64,000 nucleotides of DNA from Anadara kagoshimensis (Eukaryota; Mollusca; Bivalvia; Arcoida; Arcidae), in contig CM037870.1 in the NCBI GenBank assembly GCA_021292105.1, positions 64,750,515 to 64,814,514 on the forward strand. Direction: 5' to 3'. Under the pieces are notes generated by a model. That model was not told where the DNA came from and ran no database searches. It saw only the letters and a program-made list of their open reading frames with translations. Position 1 is the first letter of the stretch, and each line of letters begins with the position of its first letter. Made by a program: the position numbers and the translations under genes. Positions 1 through 10,885 of this stretch are shown here, piece after piece.

Positions 1-47
1 TCTGGCGTTAGCTTAGTGATAAACTTTCGACAAGCCTAACTACAGAC
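1..47. mobile_element. MITE family A, right end only (cut by window edge)
   Basis: The sequence reads into ATAAACTTTCGACAAGCC followed by a CTACAG-like end. This is the reverse complement of the GACCTGTCGAAAGTTTAAC terminus seen at about eight other places in the window. Only the right terminus is inside the window. Confidence 0.5.
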
Positions 48-270
48 CAGCGTGAATTTGGGATTCCCGGTACAAGAAAGATACCGCGTTAAATTGAATG
101 ACGTCTCGTAAAATCAGGTATTGACATAACTGGCGGTAATGTTCGATCTTTAACGACAAAATGCTGGGGATATTTTTATGTCCACTCAAAAATCTTTTAG
201 AAAAAAGCCACTCAATACAAACCTGTAAAATTGAATATGGACATAGGCCAAGACCATCGAAAGATTGGTT

Positions 271-556
271 GCATTGACTGATTATAAAACCCCATTCAAG
301 AATATTTCACTTATATCGAGACGACACCGGCTGTAGGTGAAGTGGCAGAAAATTTTACCCAAGACAATGTGCAGGATGAATGACGCACCTGTTTGCTGTT
401 TAAGGATCACTTCCGAAAGACTCCGAAACTTTCATTTCTTAATTTTGAATGATTAGCGAAAGAACAAAAACTACCTTTTTTAAGTCTTGCCGGAATTCGA
501 ACCCACGACCTCCCACATTCAGATCGAACACTCTACCAACTGAGCTACCGTAGTGG
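271..556 (-). mobile_element. tRNA-derived SINE
   Basis: Read on the - strand, this starts with a tRNA-like head (GTAGCTCAGTTGGTAGAGTG, then a GGTTCGAAT-type B box). A body with the TTCGGAAGTGATCC-type segment follows, then ATATCGAGACG and a CAATCAGT-like tail. It belongs to the same family as the better-preserved copy at 43260-43578. Confidence 0.75.
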
Positions 557-1046
557 TTACCATCCAATGACCCATTGATTATAATTATAACTATTATTAG
601 TACCTACATAATAAAACCTTGCAAGTTATAACAGAATATGAAGGAAGAAATCCAATGGACTTTTGGAGTCATCTGTGAGATTCTTCACCATTTTCACATG
701 TGTTATACATTTAACGACTATATCAGTATGATGTTGTTGATGACCGTCATACAATCTCTCGTCAAAACTATTTAAAATCATACAAAATTATTTCAAAATT
801 ATTTTCTGATTGACAGACAAATAAATATAGCATGTCAGTCACAAGTAATTAATCAGGAACAGCCCATATTGATTTAACCACATTAATTACTTTATTTGAA
901 ATTGAAAAGAATCAAAACAATGTCTAAACGCGTCTAAAAAGTAATAATAAATATTTATAATTTTTATATATGAATGTACTATTACAAATAGACAGAGACA
1001 ACTTTAAACTGATATGGTTTGAGAATCGATTGTTTGACTCACTTAT
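557..1046. other. AT-rich stretch with no recognised feature
   Basis: There is no long open frame and no recognisable repeat end. The stretch separates a SINE from a short MITE. Confidence 0.5.
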
Positions 1047-1189
1047 GGCACGCAAATTTCACAAAATTTCGAAACTATTTTTCTGGACGGAAAATTTAGT
1101 GTCCTGAGCGAGAAATACGGTTTTTCCTCGGGAAACAGTTACCCGAACGAGAAATCCAGCATCCCGCATTTTTGTGAAATTGGCGTGCC
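1047..1189. mobile_element. Short MITE with about 20-bp inverted ends
   Basis: The left end GGCACGCAAATTTCACAAAA is matched in inverse by TTTTGTGAAATTGGCGTGCC at the right end, with one or two differences. Length is about 143 bp and there is no coding capacity. The superfamily cannot be assigned from the flanks, because a duplicated TA is ambiguous. Confidence 0.6.
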
Positions 1190-1449
1190 TAGAAAATGCG
1201 TCTCTATTGCAAGAAACTGTTTCCTGTGCGAAATACTAGATATTCCGATCAGGTTTCACTAATTAAAACGGGAAACATATTTTCTCGACGACAAACATTG
1301 TTTTCCACTGGGATACCTTGTTTCTATCGTGATTTTCAATATTTTTTTACGACGTCGATTCTGACAAACTAATTTCAATGATTAATCTAATTATAAACAC
1401 GAATCCGTGTATTACAATTACTTCTGATTTATTTTGTACTGGCCATGGT

Positions 1450-1580
1450 GCGCACTGAATTGCTGAAACATGGACCAATTTATAGACATCACAGACCACT
1501 CAGTCCAAGCGCACTGAATTGCTGAAACATGGACCAATTTGCGACATCGCAGATTAACATCACAGGCCACTCAGTCCAAG
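1450..1580. repeat. Two-copy direct duplication (about 59-bp offset)
   Basis: GCGCACTGAATTGCTGAAAC occurs at 1450 and again at 1509. Each copy is followed by a diverged ACATCRCAGA...CACTCAGTCCAAG segment. No function is apparent. Confidence 0.7.
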
Positions 1581-1779
1581 TTATTTGTATTAATTAAGGC
1601 TTACGGCAAGCAAATATAACCTTCCTTACATACTGTCAAATGGGATCAAGTCAACAACAACCAGATACTGTAATCCATTGGAGCACAATCGGGACTTTTT
1701 TATATTCACTCAAATGGTGTAATGTAACTGACTCAAAGTTTCTTCAGAAATTCAATGATTTTCTTAGAAGCTGAATCCT

Positions 1780-2760
1780 AATTAAACATCTATCATTTTC
1801 ATGGCCATTAAACATTCTTGGAATATCTTTGTTAGGAAATGGTTTAAGAACCATGAGAATTTATGTAATAGCTCGAATTTATTCTCAGCGATGTTTTACC
1901 ATAAAAGTTAAACTGACGCCAGCCCAAACCATAAATCCGGATGCAAAAGAACTTAACTTCTGTCGATCATATTGATTTTAAGGGATGTAATAAACTTTTC
2001 TACAGTCATAACTGCCACCTATGTAAAACATGACCTCGTCTGTGGTAACATAGTTTTTCCATTTGCCGTTATTTAAACGGAGATAGAGACGCCATGCTGG
2101 AGCACGTCGCTTCTTGATTTGTGCGTCATTTAGTCCATCGAATGATGGAAGCTTCTTATGTAACATTTTGATATTTCACTAACCATTTAGTGAAGCTTTG
2201 TAAAGCCTTTCCCAGATCATAGGTGGAAGCAATATCAAGCTGAGTGTTTGTAGGTATAATTGTGTTTTTATCTTGAAAAATATGATTTTCAAGAAAAACA
2301 ACTTTATTAGTGGTCTAGCAGCATTGAGTAGAAGTCTAATAATTTTATTTACAATTCCAACACAAGACTATCTTACGTTGGAGGAGTTAATTCTATCTAT
2401 CATATGGCATATTTTTCTGATGTTATCAGGAGTAGTTTCTTTGAAACGATTTTTGTATTTTAACGTTTTACTTAATTTCTGGTTGGTATTGCGAATACCT
2501 TTGCGTGCGAAGAAAAGAACCAATAGAAATATTATAGCCTATATCTTTCACTTGCTTTACAATCTATCTGTAGCTCATGTTCAAGCCCTAAAACAATGTC
2601 TTCCACAACAGTATGAGTTTTACATTGAATCATTTTCAAATACCATGCAAAACGTGTTTCTACTAGTACACTTATCTGACAAACAAAGTTGTTTTGTACG
2701 AACTTCATGCGTGAAAGAGGAAGAAAATCGAGGGTGATTAGTGTTAATTACGTTATAAAT
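1780..2760 (-). pseudogene. IS630/Tc1-mariner-like transposase relic, copy 1
   Basis: On the - strand, 2166-1978 reads ...NDAQIKKRRAPAWRLYL...KWKNYVTTDEVMFYIGGSY and then meets a stop. The same frame continues with ...ASGFMVWAGVS before more stops. VTTDE(A)MFY plus GFMVWAGVS is the pattern around the first catalytic Asp and the following strand in IS630/Tc1-mariner DDE transposases. A homologous copy lies at 37840-38660, and the two align over most of their length with scattered indels. The remainder of this copy (2270-2740) is homologous to the second copy but I could not read protein from it on the - strand. Both copies are long dead. The family-level call is from motif recognition only. 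Confidence 0.6.
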
Positions 2761-3074
2761 TGAAATGGTCTCGTACATGCAGGGTTTGTTGTTTTATTGT
2801 TTGGTAAATTAAGGGCTATTCATTTTCTACACGTTTTAGTGGACCTAGAATAATTCGCTTGTTTAATCTTTTCTTGTTTTTGTGGCTATTTCTACCATTG
2901 CATGGTATAATGTCGTCTTCTTTGTTGCGATGCCGGGCTGTTTTCAAGCTCGTGATTTTCAGTTTCACATCTTATTAAAGTGCTGACACACTGATCTATA
3001 CAGCTACAGTTGACCCCCATTTTCTTTCGCCATAAAGAATTTTAAATTTTAAATTTTTAACATGACCCTCCTGA

Positions 3075-3114
<40 letters not shown>

Positions 3115-3334
3115 ACAATCGCTCTAATGGTGTTAAATTGTACTACTGCGATGCCGTTAATTCTCCTGGTGACCAACTTATCATTTTTTTCTTGAATACT
3201 CTAATCCACGAATTTACGTGTCAGCAAAATATTATACATTACAACGTTACATAAAACGAAACTTAAAACACAAACCAAGGATTTACAACTCGACAAAATT
3301 GTATTTGTATATATATATATATATGCACAACCCA
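2761..3334. repeat. Intergenic: 37-bp poly-T and a dispersed 'CCACGAATTTAC' repeat
   Basis: A run of 37 T lies at 3077-3113. The following 200 bp (ATCCACGAATTTACGTGTCA...GGATTTACAACTCGACAAAA) resembles sequences at 23645-23800 and 26095-26190. It is therefore a dispersed repeat of unknown class. No gene was seen. Confidence 0.45.
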
Positions 3335-3663
3335 TTACAATGATTCAGTTGTTAGAGTGCTCTTTCTGTATGTGGGAGGTCGTGGGTTCAAACCTCAGCT
3401 AGGGTTTGAATAAGACTCGAAACTAGGCAGTGATTTTTTTTTTCGGCGAACACTCAGCATTTAGAATTACGGATCAATTGGAAAATAGTTTAAATCAGAT
3501 GCTCTATGTCACGACAGGTATGGCATGTTAAAGAACCCTCTTTGCACATTTCTCCCGAATGTAAAGGTCAAATTTTCTTCCACTTCACCTATAGCTGGTG
3601 CTCGATATAAATGAAATATTCTTGACTGGGACGTAAAACCCTAATCAATCAATCAATCAATCA
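3335..3663 (+). mobile_element. tRNA-derived SINE, near full length
   Basis: The head reads CAGTTGTTAGAGTGCTC...GTGGGTTCAAACCTC (A and B box-like). The body has the TCACGACAGGTATGGCA and CACCTATAGCTGG segments. The tail is ATATTCTTGACTGGGACGT followed by (AATC)n. The tetranucleotide tail is the hallmark of one subfamily here. Confidence 0.75.
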
Positions 3664-3664
3664 A

Positions 3665-4134
3665 TATATGTGATTGTATCAAGTAGAAATTGGTTGAAAT
3701 CTCAAATTGTCACAAAAATATTTTTTGTCTTTAAAAAATATAAAAATTCATTCTCTATCTTTTTACAAAATTTTACTAAAAAATTCTAACAAATACCAAA
3801 GTTATGAAGTCATTTATGATGTAGCTATTTACGTATCACCCAATTGTAAATGCGCGCAAAACTACTTGAATTTGCAAAAATTATCGAAAATTCTAACAAT
3901 ATAGGGACCTTAAGTCAAGTACATTTTTTCAGTCACATGCAGTATAAATGTAGTATTCATTTGCTTGTTGTATAAAATTATCTGTCTCCATGTTGAGCAC
4001 TGTGTTGTTGATAAAGGTGCACAGGGTCTGATCGCGGTATAATGATGACGTCGTTCTTCCAACTGTTACGTCACAATACTGAAAATGTTGACGTGGAGAT
4101 TTTGACTGATTTCTACTTGATACAATCACATATA
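3665..4134. mobile_element. MITE with 26-bp perfect inverted ends, upstream of gene 1
   Basis: TATATGTGATTGTATCAAGT (and six more matching bases) at 3665-3690 recurs as an exact reverse complement at 4109-4134. The 470-bp interior has no convincing reading frame. It lies about 300 bp upstream of the TATA box of gene 1, directly after a SINE tail. Confidence 0.65.
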
Positions 4135-4437
4135 GACAAACACAAGCTTAAATGTTCCAGGCTAAAGTTCTATTCTACAGTATACTGTGTAGATATAATA
4201 TATTTTTCATTATTGTAATCGTTACACCAAGAAGGTCACGTATTTTGTTTTTGTGTATCTAAACCCCCATGGAAGTACAAGTGCCCCATCATTAGATAAA
4301 TAAAAAAACCAAAGGAGTGTTTGGTGTTTTTATGCTATGATTGTCCATGGTTATTAGAAAAACGAATAAATCAGATAAGGTCAAAGTTGAAGATCTTTTA
4401 GGGTTGTAAATAGTGTAAGAAAAATGGTTTAAATTCC

Positions 4438-4446
4438 TATATAAAA
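4438..4446 (+). promoter_or_regulatory. TATA box of gene 1
   Basis: TATATAAAA lies 62 bp before the ATG at 4500. All five paralogues have a TATA box at 62-69 bp. A CAGATAAGG (GATA-type) motif lies about 65 bp further upstream; its use is untested. Confidence 0.7.
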
Positions 4447-4499
4447 GTAAGGACCTGTGCCTTGGTTTTAATTGTGTTAGTTTTAGTCAAGCACTGAGC

Positions 4500-7400
4500 A
4501 TGATTGGAAACAAGCACCTGTTGTTGTTGGCTGTATTTACCCTTGCGGTATTATTACATACAGGTAAGTTACGTCATAGTAACGTCATAACTACTGTAAC
4601 TAGTTATAAAACACGTATATATACTAGCAACTCTTCAGGTACTTAAATAATTCTTCAAAATACAACAAAATTTTATTACTAGTTGAAAGACTAACAATTG
4701 CTTCCGTTTTTGTCATACTTTTCATTTTAAATAAAATTTTACGTAGATCTATTTTTCCGACTTACGTTTATTCCCCTCAACGAAATTGTCACACGAATAC
4801 TAACACGAGCGTCCTCATAGCAAATACTCGTAATTTTTTTAAGTATAATTTTTAGACAGATTTACCTATTTTTCATCTATGTAGACAAGTACACCATTTT
4901 CTGTCTCATTAGAGCATTATATATAACAAGTATAGTTCATACACACTCTGAATCGTGCTCCAAGTTCCACAATTATTCAATAACTAAAACCTTCCTTGAC
5001 TTAATTTTGACAGATTTTATATCTCAATAATTTTTGTTAGTTTCTCAGATATTCAGGGATTTAAGGTGTCACTTTGAAAATCATACCAAGTAATTTGTAT
5101 TTGTTTTTGTCAAAAATGTTATCTTAGAATGTTAAAATAGTTCAGAAATAGATAGCCAAAATTTGTTAAATTTAGAGAAAATATTAGATAAGAAATGATT
5201 GTGAAACTGGGGCTAAATAATCCAAAATACCTTAATTAAAAATGATTGTGAAACTGGGACGAAATAATCCAAAATACCTTCATTAAAAATGATTGTGAAA
5301 CTGGGACGAGGTAATCCAAAATACCTTAATTAAAAATGATTGTGAAACTGGGACGAAATAATCCAAAATACCTTAATTAAAAATGATTGTGAAACTGGGA
5401 CGAAATAATCCAAAATACCTTAAATAAAAATGATTGTGAAACTGGGGCTAAATAATCCAAAATACCTTAATTAAAAATGATTGTGAAACTGGGGCTAAAT
5501 AATCCAAAATACCTTAATTAAAAATGATTGTGAAACTGGGGCTAAATAATCCAAAATACCTTAATTAAAAATGATTGTGAAACTGGGACGAAATAATCCA
5601 AAATACCTTAAATAAAAATGATTGTGAAACTGGGGCTAAATAATCCAAAATACCTTAATTAAAAATGATTGTGAAACTGGGACGAAATAATCCAAAATAC
5701 CTTAATTAAAAATGATTGTGAAACTGGGGCTAAATAATCCAAAATACCTTAATTAAAAATGATTGTGAAACTGGGGCTAAATAATCCAAAATACCTTAAT
5801 TAAAAATGATTGTGAAACTGGGGCTAAATAATCCAAAATACCTTAATTAAAAATGATTGTGAAACTGGGACGAAATAATCCAAAATACCTTCATTAAAAA
5901 TGATTGTGAAACTGGGGCTAAATAATCCAAAATACCTTAATTAAAAATGATTGTGAAACTGGGACGAAATAATCCAAAATACCTTAAAAAAATGATTGTG
6001 AAACTGGGGCTAAATAATCCAAAATACCTTAATTAAAAATGATTGTGAAACTGGGACGAAATAATCCAAAATACCTTCATTAAAAATGATTGTGAAACTG
6101 GGACGAGGTAATCCAAAATACCTTAATTAAAAATGATTGTGAAACTGGGACGAAATAATCCAAAATACCTTAAATAAAAATGATTGTGAAACTGGGGCTA
6201 AATAATCCAAAATACCTTAATTAAAAATGATTGTGAAACTGGGGCTAAATAATCCAAAATACCTTAATTAAAAATGATTGTGAAACTGGGGCTAAATAAT
6301 CCAAAATACCTTAATTAAAAATGATTGTGAAACTGGGACGAAATAATCCAAAATACCTTAAATAAAAATGATTGTGAAACTGGGCTAAATAATCCAAAAT
6401 ACCTTAATTAAAAATGATTGTGAAACTGGGACGAAATAATCCAAAATACCTTCATTAAAAATGATTGTGAAACTGGGACGAGGTAATCCAAAATACCTTA
6501 ATTAAAAATGATTGTGAAACTGGGACGAAATAATCCAAAATACCTTAATTAAAAATGATTGTGAAACTGGGACGAGGTAATCCAAAATACCTTCATTAAA
6601 ATGATTGTGAAACTGGGGCTAAATAATCCAAAATACCTTAATTAAAAATGATTGTGAAACTGGGACGAGGTAATCCAAAATACCTTCATTAAAATGATTG
6701 TGAAACTGGGGCGAAATAATCCAAAATACCTTAATTAAAAATGATTGTGAAACTGGGGCGAAATAATCCAAAATACCTTCATTAAAAATGATTGTGAAAC
6801 TGGGGCGAAATAAGGCAAAATACCTTAAATAAAAATGATTGTGAAACTGGGACGAAATAATCCAAAATACCTTAATTAAAAATGACTGTGAAACTGGGGC
6901 TAAATAATCTAAAATACCTTCATTAAAATGATTGTGAAACTGGGGCTAAATAATCCAAAATACCTTTATTAAAATGATTATGAAACTGGGACGACATAAT
7001 CCAAAATACCTTCATTAAAATGATTATGAAACTGGGACGACATAATCCAAATACCTTGTTTGACTTTTTAACGCCGAAGTTTAATAACGCATAACAACAT
7101 TATCAATTATTTTCTTATTCTTCTGTTTTACATGTTGTTGAAAAACCCATTGCAAATTAGTATAAAAAATGGATTTTCAAATTCATACTTGAAGTATATA
7201 CTTGTGTCAAGAAAATACTGAACAATATTGTCGATAACTATTGCTCTCTGTATACAAAATTACCCTTGTTATATTTGATATGTTACACCAATAAAAGAAC
7301 CACATAGTAAAATGTTTTCACGGTATATTTTTAACTTTTATGTGTATATTTTAAAAGTATCTACTACTATGGATTTCTCATTTCAGTAACATCTCAAGAC

Positions 7401-7643
7401 CCCCAGTCCTTGTCTATTGCCCCACCCTGGCCGCCATGGGGAGGCGGTGGTGGTGGCGGTGGCAGAAGAACGTGTGGATGCTTTTGGAGGAGAAACTCGT
7501 GTGGTCCCTGGGATACTTGGTGTCGAGGTCGACGACATTCAGGACCAGGAGGGGGTTGTCCTTGGGGGTGGTATGAATCCTGGAGGGGTAGAAGATGGTG
7601 CTCATGGCGACAAGTCCGTTGTTGTAGAAGGCGAAGATGGTAA
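4500..7643 (+). CDS. Gene 1: secreted Trp/Arg/Cys-rich peptide, 106 aa
   Basis: Exon 1 (4500-4563) encodes a hydrophobic signal peptide starting MIGNKHLLLL and ends in phase 1 at CAG|GTAAGT. Exon 2 starts at 7387 after TTTCATTTCAG and encodes the whole mature part. This has an N-terminal stretch ending in PPWPPW, a run of seven glycines (GGT/GGC repeats), then C-X-C-X6-C-X6-C-X11-C-X13-C-X6-CC and RRRRW. The mature chain has 8 cysteines, 11 tryptophans and about 16 arginines, so it is strongly basic. The donor G|GTAAGT at 7640 lies inside the last Trp codon. Both the unspliced (TGG TAA) and spliced (TG+G TGA) messages end at the same Trp. Its C-terminal third (CPWGW...WCxWRQxRCC) is closest to gene 2. 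No family is recognised. A secreted defence or effector peptide is an inference from composition. Intron 1 holds the 47-bp array. Confidence 0.8.
5190..7058. repeat. 47-bp minisatellite, about 40 copies, in intron 1 of gene 1
   Basis: The unit begins ATGATTGTGAAACTGG and spacing is exactly 47 bp in the units I measured (5195, 5242, 5289, 5336). Variants (GGGACGAAA, GGGGCTAAA, GGGACGAGG) occur in an order that repeats: units 1-10 match the order of units 18-26, so blocks of units were duplicated. The left flank (AAATTTAGAGAAAATATTAG) is the end of MITE family B, which seeded the array. Confidence 0.95.
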
Positions 7644-7702
7644 GTCGCGAGCTTTGATGATGTAATTTCATGGTGCAGTAAAATAATATGTGTGCGCCAA
7701 TG

Positions 7703-8093
7703 TACAGTACAGACCTGTCTAAAGTTTAACAATTAGCTAACAAAATGGAACCGAACTGGGTCGCTAATTGGCCGAGATAGGGATACCAAGTGACCGAAAA
7801 GCTGTCGGGAGATAGATAACTGCTACCTAATAGATATAGCTTACCCGGGGGGGGGGGGGGATGAGATTCCCATTAGGTACTATAGTTTAAACAATATAGG
7901 ATTCTGGAACTAGAGAATATCTCTAATATATACCAGTCTCTTATACCTAAATAAAACTTAAACATCTAATAAAGGTGTATAATCAATTGCATAATAATAA
8001 ATTGTGGTGGAATTATAATAATTCTATTTTAGGTACTATGATTACTATATATCGTTATCTCGGTGTTAAACTTTCGACAGGTTGGTACTGTAG
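7703..8093. mobile_element. MITE family A copy in intron 2 of gene 1
   Basis: The left end TACAGACCTGTCTAAAGTTT and the right end TTAAACTTTCGACAGG..GGTACTGTA are inverted. The interior carries the family's GACCGAAAAGCTGTCGGGAG segment and a 14-bp poly-G at about 7847. Confidence 0.75.
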
Positions 8094-8287
8094 TCCGGCA
8101 AATATCTGACGTCACGTGTCAACGTGAATCCTAACTGTCCATACATAGTACACGATTTTAAATTGGCTGTGTAAAATTTGCTAAATTTCTTCTTATTATT
8201 AAGTATTTACTACGCAATTTAATTTATAATTTCAAATGTACAACATAAAATTGGACCACGCTCGATCTAAACAGCCATTGTCCTTAT

Positions 8288-8460
8288 ATTTTACATATAG
8301 AAGGGACATCGGCGACCGAGTGGTTAAAACGCCTGCTTACGGATAGCGCTTTTCACGGCTTAGATTCTGAACTCCCTAAGCAAAACCCGGGTGTAAAAGT
8401 TCGCTTTTGGAAGATCAGGGAATGTATCCGGGCACCTGGGTTTTCTCTACCTTGATCAAT
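8288..8460 (+). mobile_element. SINE-like repeat with tRNA-Leu/Ser-like head
   Basis: GACCGAGTGGTTAAAACGCC resembles an A box of a class II tRNA, and a degenerate B box follows about 55 bp later. The tail GGGCACCTGGGTTTTCTCTACC matches the CCGGGCACTCCGGTTT-type tail seen at 13620-13890. It is probably the same SINE group but diverged. Confidence 0.5.
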
Positions 8461-8479
8461 TAAACATTTTTCAGAACCG

Positions 8480-8605
8480 TTCCGTTTTTGACAATACCCT
8501 TTGAATTGTAAGAATATAATTTTTTGTCAAAATGTAATACCGATATTATAAGCTTCAAATTTGTCAGATTCAAATTAAGGAAAATCTTGTTAGGAGAAGA
8601 TTGTG
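8480..8605 (+). mobile_element. MITE family B fragment
   Basis: TTTGTCAGATTCAAATTAAG followed by GAAAATCTTGTTAGGAGAAG matches the right end of the elements at 44885-44930 and 55740-55800, the seed of the 47- and 53-bp arrays. Confidence 0.5.
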
Positions 8606-8655
8606 ATACTGATGCATGGTCATTGCTTTATAAATCTTGATATCTTAAAATATAT

Positions 8656-8745
8656 ATACCGTAAAACCCGTCTACAAAGGCAACTTTTACTGGCCCCGTA
8701 AGTGACCCTCATTAGTCCGACTAATCAGTCCACTAAACCACAATT
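8656..8745. mobile_element. MITE family D fragment
   Basis: TACCGTAAAACCCGTCTACA and AACTTTTACTGGCCCC match the termini of the 34071-34253 element and of the 108-bp array's flank. Confidence 0.45.
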
Positions 8746-9110
8746 TTAATTTTTTACTTGTTGGGGGTTTGTTGTCTGACAGCTTCCATTATTGTATTCT
8801 TGAAATTTCTGCCGAAATCGGTAGAAACGAAAGCACGCGTCGATAACTTCCAGTATTTTCTTACCCCGCTCTTGCTGACAACATGGAACACTTCTACCGA
8901 TTAATGTTTAACTTTTAATTAAAATCCATCGATATCGGTAGAAATAAAAGGTTTCCTGATGTCTCTTCAGCTCTCTGACACTTTCGCATCGTGAAAACAT
9001 TACTAATCTGCATTGACCAATCAGACAGGTTTGAATGTCAAAGTTTAAGAAAAATGAAATAAATCAAAATTTACTAGATGATAAATACATTTTATAACTT
9101 ATTGTTGCAG

Positions 9111-9235
9111 GTGATGTACTCTCACTTTTAGTACAATATTACTAATATGAAGTAAAGAAGACAGTACTACTAATAAAGGTGATGGAGGAAGCCCCCATTC
9201 CAAAAATGATAAAATAAATTACAAAAATACTTAAT
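9111..9235 (+). other. Gene 1 exon 3 (3' UTR and spliced stop)
   Basis: The acceptor TTATTGTTGCAG ends at 9110. The first four bases (GTGA) complete Trp and provide TGA after splicing. AATAAA occurs at 9172 and again at 9213, so cleavage is expected within about 20 bp of either. Confidence 0.65.
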
Positions 9236-9281
9236 ATCTGTTGTTGTGTTATAAATATATCATTGAATCAGAAGGCGATTA

Positions 9282-9790
9282 CCCTTCCGGAACACTCGGT
9301 CTAACTTCCATGTTGAAGTTATTGTGTTTTAATTTATTTGTTACTTTTTATCCTGGATAAATTTGACGTCGAATAGTTCCATGTTCCTTTACATTACACA
9401 CATGGTTGGTGTACTAGCTAAACAGAATGTGCTTACGCTTCTAGAGCATCCGGTCTCACTTCCCTAGAGGAAATTAAAGTGTTATATTTTAATTTATTTG
9501 TAATTGTTTATCCTGGATGAATTTGACATCGAATAGTTCCATGTTCCTTACATTACACACGTGGTGGATTAAGCTAGCTAACAGGATATGCTTACCCTTC
9601 CGGAACACCCGGCCTCACTTCCCTGGTGGAATTTTCACGTGTTTTACTTTCCTTTGTTATTTTTTAAAAATTATCCTGGATATATTTGACGTCGAAATGG
9701 TTTCATGTTTCTTTCATCACACACGTAACGGATTTAGCTAGCTAAACAGGGAGCGCTTCACCCTATGTCACTTTTCAAGTCTAAGTGTTT
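9282..9790. repeat. Three tandem copies of a roughly 160-bp dispersed repeat
   Basis: CGGAACACYCGGYCTMACTT and TTATCCTGGATRAATTTGAC recur three times (GTTCCATGTTCC at 9376 and 9536, GTTTCATGTTTC at 9700). Fragments of the same repeat lie at 28300-28350 and 32070-32150. It was read as non-coding. Confidence 0.7.
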
Positions 9791-9989
9791 TATTTTGCCA
9801 GTTTTCAAAGTTTTTTAATTTGATTTTGCATTTTGATTTGAACTTGGACCGGAATGTTTGTCTTTTTTATTTGAAATTGTGTTTTGTACGAAGAAATAAG
9901 CAAAACAACCAAGAACAAAACAAATACAAATAAGATACATGTATATGTCCGGTTATAAGTCAGACTGAATTATCGCTTATTCCATCTAA

Positions 9990-10885
9990 TGATGAATAAG
10001 TAAAGTTACAGTGACGAAGAAGAGAAGTACAACGGCAAATGACTGAAGTTGAAGTGGAAAAGGAGTAAAGGGCGATAGAGAAGGAGTAACGTGCCAAGGC
10101 GAAGCAAAGTTGGCAAAGCGAAGGAGCGACGTCTGCGGTGGCGAAGTCGAAGTTGTGGTGTTCGAAAGAATAACGGGAGAAACGTGTGAAGGCGAAAGAG
10201 CAAAGTTGTCAAAACAAAGGAGCGAAGTTGTCAAAGCGAATGAGCAAAGTTCAAAGCAAAGGAGGAATGTTGTCAAAGCGAAGGAGTGAAGTTGTCAAAG
10301 CGAAGGAGTGAAGTTGTCAAAGCGAAGGAGTGAAGTTGTCAAAGCGAAGGAGCGAAGTTGTCAAAGCGAAGGAGCGAAGTTGTCAAAGCGAAGGAGTGAA
10401 GTTGTCAAAGCGAAGGAGTGAAGTTGTCAAAGCGAAGGAGTGAAGTTGTCAAAGCGAAGGAGTGAAGTTGTCAAAGCGAAGGAGTGAAGTTGTCAAAGCG
10501 AAGGAGTGAAGTTGTCAAAGCGAAGGAGCGAAGTTGTCAAAGCGAAGGAGCGAAGTTGTCAAAGCGAAGGAGTGAAGTTGTCAAAGCGAAGGAGCGAAGT
10601 TGTCAAAGCGAAGGAGTGAAGTTGTCAAAGCGAAGGAGCGAAGTTGTCAAAGCGAAGTTCAAAGCAAAGTAGGAAAGTTGTCAAAGCGAAGGAGCGAAGT
10701 TCAAAGCAAAGGAGCAAAGTTGTCAAAGCAAAGGAGCGAAGTTTTCAAAGCGAAGGAGCGAAGTTCATAGCAAAGGAGGAAAGATGTCAAAGCGAAGGAG
10801 CGAAGTTTAAAAGCTATAATCACTCTTTCACCTTCACATTCTACTTTTTTTCCTTCGGAGCTTCTCTCTTCCGCCTTCGAAACTT
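9990..10885. repeat. 22-bp GA-rich minisatellite with degenerate flanks
   Basis: The unit GAAGGAGYGAAGTTGTCAAA(GC) repeats with 22-bp spacing from about 10200 to 10800, roughly 27 copies. A more diverged version precedes it (10015-10200), and a pyrimidine-rich inverse remnant (TTCGGAGCTTCTCTCTTCCG) follows at 10850-10880. Because 22 is not divisible by 3, the array reads through all frames as Lys/Ser/Arg-rich peptide; this is not taken as coding. The same motif occurs inverted in 12994-13261. Confidence 0.9.

Noticed and set aside
2273-2737. 154-codon frame on the + strand
   Set aside because: It lies in the element duplicated at 37840-38660, is broken there, and runs against the strand carrying transposase motifs. 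No splice or promoter support.
5190-7058. Array of short regular repeats, CRISPR-like at first sight
   Set aside because: Units are adjacent with no unique spacers, in an intron of a eukaryotic gene. It is a minisatellite.
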